Positions 62,585 to 64,000 of a DNA stretch of 64,000 nucleotides are shown here, piece by piece. Made by a program: the position numbers and the translations under genes. This stretch comes from Ruegeria arenilitoris (GTDB lineage: Bacteria > Pseudomonadota > Alphaproteobacteria > Rhodobacterales > Rhodobacteraceae): NCBI RefSeq assembly GCF_013035315.1, contig NZ_WQHP01000003.1, forward strand, positions 372,001 through 436,000, read 5' to 3'. The notes beneath the pieces were generated by a model. It was given only the letters and a program-made list of their open reading frames with translations, ran no database searches and was not told where the DNA came from. How positions within the stretch are numbered: position 1 is the stretch's first letter; each line of letters opens with the position of its first letter.

Positions 62585-63381
62585 GTATGATGTCGGATCT
62601 TCTTAAAGGCAAACGCGGCCTGATCATGGGCGTGGCGAATGATCGCTCGATCGCATGGGGCATCGCCAAAGCCATGCACGAGGCTGGTGCCGAGCTGGCA
62701 TTCACCTATCAGGGCGAGGCATTCGGAAAACGGCTGGAGCCGCTGGCCCAAAGCCTTGGCAGCGATTTTATGGTGGATGCGGACGTCACGGATGACGCCT
62801 CTCTGGATCGCGCATTCGAAGAACTGGGCGCACGCTGGCAAACGATTGACTTCGTGGTCCACGCCATCGCCTATTCGGACAAATCGGAACTGACCGGCCG
62901 GTTCCTGAACACCACACGAGCCAACTTCAAGCACTCGCTGGACGTTTCGGCCTATTCCTTCATCGAAGTCGCGCGCCGCGCCTACCCGTTGATGAAGGAC
63001 AATGGTGGCACGTTGCTAACCCTGACCTATCAGGGCTCGAACAAGGTTGTGCCGAACTACAACGTGATGGGTGTCGCCAAGGCCGCGTTGGAATCCGCAA
63101 CCCGCTATCTGGCCAACGATCTGGGCCCCGAGGGCATCCGTGTCAACGCGATCTCGCCCGGTCCGATGAAAACGCTGGCTGGTGCGGCAATCGGTGGGGC
63201 GCGCAAGACATACAAGTTCTGCGATCAGAACGCACCAATGCGCTCGAACGCGACGCTTGAGGCCGTGGGCGGCACTGCAGTTTTCCTGGCATCTGACGCT
63301 GGTTCCTGCACGTCGGGTGAGATCATCCGCGTCGACGGTGGCTTCCACATATTGGGTATGCCGCAACCCGATCACATGTGA
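62581..63381 (+). CDS. fabI: Enoyl-ACP reductase FabI
   Basis: A 266-residue NAD(H)-dependent reductase. LKGKRGLIMGVANDRSIAWGIAKAM is the Rossmann start typical of FabI. The active-site Tyr/Lys are in TYQGSNKVVPNYNVMGVAKAALE (Y-x6-K). The GTG start at 62581 overlaps the fabB stop (GTGA); two in-frame ATGs follow within 9 bases. Last of the fabABI operon; target class of triclosan-type inhibitors. Confidence 0.95.
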   Translation: MSMMSDLLKGKRGLIMGVANDRSIAWGIAKAMHEAGAELAFTYQGEAFGKRLEPLAQSLGSDFMVDADVTDDASLDRAFEELGARWQTIDFVVHAIAYSDKSELTGRFLNTTRANFKHSLDVSAYSFIEVARRAYPLMKDNGGTLLTLTYQGSNKVVPNYNVMGVAKAALESATRYLANDLGPEGIRVNAISPGPMKTLAGAAIGGARKTYKFCDQNAPMRSNATLEAVGGTAVFLASDAGSCTSGEIIRVDGGFHILGMPQPDHM

Positions 63382-63440
63382 CCCGATCTTTCCCTGCCGG
63401 TGCCAAGATTTGACCATCTTTCACAGGCAGGGATAGCGGC

Positions 63441-63614
63441 ATGAGCAAGACCGATCACATCATCTCAAGCAATGCCCGTTCACGCAGCCGGTCTGGGTTT
63501 CTGGGCAAACGCGGACGCGTTGCGCTTCTGGCTCTGACCACCCTGTTAATGCTGTTCGTGTTTTTCACGCAGCCCCAAGTGCGCGCCGCCATTGACGGTT
63601 GGATCAGCCTTTAG
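63441..63614 (+). CDS. Small membrane protein after fabI (57 residues)
   Basis: This short gene, ATG to TAG, encodes a basic N-terminal half (MSKTDHIISSNARSRSRSG and GKRGRVALLA) and one membrane segment (LALTTLLMLFVFFTQP), ending RAAIDGWISL. The coding frame is free of stops and AGGCAGGGA lies upstream. The layout, a positively charged lead before a single TM, suggests an N-in membrane protein. I do not recognise a family. Confidence 0.5.
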   Translation: MSKTDHIISSNARSRSRSGFLGKRGRVALLALTTLLMLFVFFTQPQVRAAIDGWISL

Positions 63615-63644
63615 TCAGGCTGATCCGAGTCCTTGCAGGTTGGT

Positions 63645-64000
63645 TTAGTTGACCGAAACGACCTCGATATCAAAAATCAGATCCTGCCCCGCCAACGGAT
63701 GGTTTGCGTCCAGCGTCACGGTCGCCTCATCAGCCTCGACAACGGTAACGGCCAACGCCTGACCGTCCGGGGTTTGCATTTGTAACTGGGTACCAGGGTC
63801 CAGCGGAATATCATCGGGGATACCTTCGCGCGGGATTTGCTGACGCGCAGCCGGATTGATCGGACCATAGGCATCAACACAGGCGATCTCGACCCGTTTC
63901 TTATCCCCAACGGCCAGCCCCGGCATGGCCGAATCCAACCCCGGAATGATCTGCCCCGACCCGACGACGAATTCCAGCGGTTCGCGTCCTTCGGAACTGT
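63645..64000 (-). CDS. FKBP/SlyD-type peptidyl-prolyl isomerase (partial)
   Basis: The gene runs off the right window edge, so the N-terminus is missing; about 117 C-terminal residues are seen. LEFVVGSGQIIPGLDSAMPGLAVGDKKRVEI is the FKBP core, followed by the SlyD-like insert-in-flap region (AYGPINPAARQQIPREGIP) and DANHPLAGQDLIFDIEVVSV. It folds proteins by cis/trans isomerisation. A TTG inside the gene at 63938 is not the start, because the family sequence continues upstream. Confidence 0.9.
   Translation of the reverse strand, partial: SSEGREPLEFVVGSGQIIPGLDSAMPGLAVGDKKRVEIACVDAYGPINPAARQQIPREGIPDDIPLDPGTQLQMQTPDGQALAVTVVEADEATVTLDANHPLAGQDLIFDIEVVSVN

Noticed and set aside
63391..63433. 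Inverted repeat TCCCTGCC/GGCAGGGA after fabI
   Set aside because: The arms match, but the loop is 27 bases and there is no T tract, and the right arm overlaps the ribosome-binding site of the small gene. Left as an observation only.
1..64000. Search for tRNA and rRNA genes
   Set aside because: No T-loop GGTTCGA-type segment in the right context or cloverleaf was found. TTCGAA-like strings found were inside coding genes.
1..64000. Search for CRISPR arrays, transposases, integrases and phage genes
   Set aside because: No regularly spaced direct repeats and no recognisable mobile-element protein were seen; insertion of gene blocks is inferred from order only.

Overview
The window reads as a chromosomal segment of a marine alphaproteobacterium, most likely a Rhodobacteraceae (Roseobacter-group) strain near Ruegeria. 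The reasons are the gene content and order: irr divergent from fabA-fabB-fabI, a SAM/SAH riboswitch in front of metK, miaB/phoH/ybeY/corC/lnt/metK in series, aroA-cmk and rpsA-ihfB-lapA-trpF, NAD-dependent formate dehydrogenase, and a CtrA-type TTAA-N7-TTAA box. Genes are dense on both strands, and no rRNA, tRNA, CRISPR array, transposase or prophage gene was seen. No gene-free stretch exceeds about 250 bases.

Layout. 1-3.3 kb: a nickel/cobalt exporter (cut by the window edge) with its DUF1007 partner, a thioesterase and an acyl-CoA dehydrogenase. 3.5-12.2 kb: a purine-degradation island with urate hydroxylase PuuD, hydroxyisourate hydrolase, a PuuE-UraD fusion, ureidoglycolate lyase, ureidoglycine aminohydrolase and a LysR regulator. 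It also holds a glyoxylate reductase-like gene and an extra GAPDH. The chain runs from urate to glyoxylate plus urea, but allantoate amidohydrolase is missing here. 12.3-18.2 kb: tamA-tamB. 18.2-25.1 kb: a thioesterase, a cyclase, the formate dehydrogenase genes fdsB-fdsA and a LysR gene. 25.2-28.8 kb: a MaoC-like gene, a SnoaL-like pseudogene with one nonsense codon, ychF, a PagL-like lipid A deacylase and trpA. 28.9-36.5 kb: lactate dehydrogenase, rplY, a DUF3604 protein sitting between rplY and pth, a serine hydrolase, DUF2237, an IsdG-like monooxygenase and an apparently frameshifted methyltransferase.

36.6-41.5 kb: trpB, a small unknown gene, trpF, lapA, ihfB and rpsA. 41.8-46.9 kb: a block that appears to split the usual cmk-rpsA pair, holding a DUF6525 protein, a sulfatase, an orphan flavin-dependent tryptophan-halogenase-type enzyme, a secreted unknown and a YHS protein. 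46.9-57.4 kb: cmk, aroA, trmB, metK with its riboswitch, lnt, corC, ybeY, phoH, a beta-barrel outer-membrane protein with a CtrA-like box, and miaB. 57.5-64 kb: an unknown gene, a PhyH dioxygenase divergent from a LysR gene, irr divergent from fabABI, an unlisted 57-residue membrane protein, and a partial FKBP/SlyD-type isomerase.

Most of the window is housekeeping and well-known catabolism. The most distinctive content is the halogenase/sulfatase block, the two broken genes, the metK riboswitch, the rpsA leader hairpin and several palindromic sites. I found no convincing evidence of a wholly new system. Start codons were chosen by Shine-Dalgarno sequence and family knowledge and were not checked by alignment.
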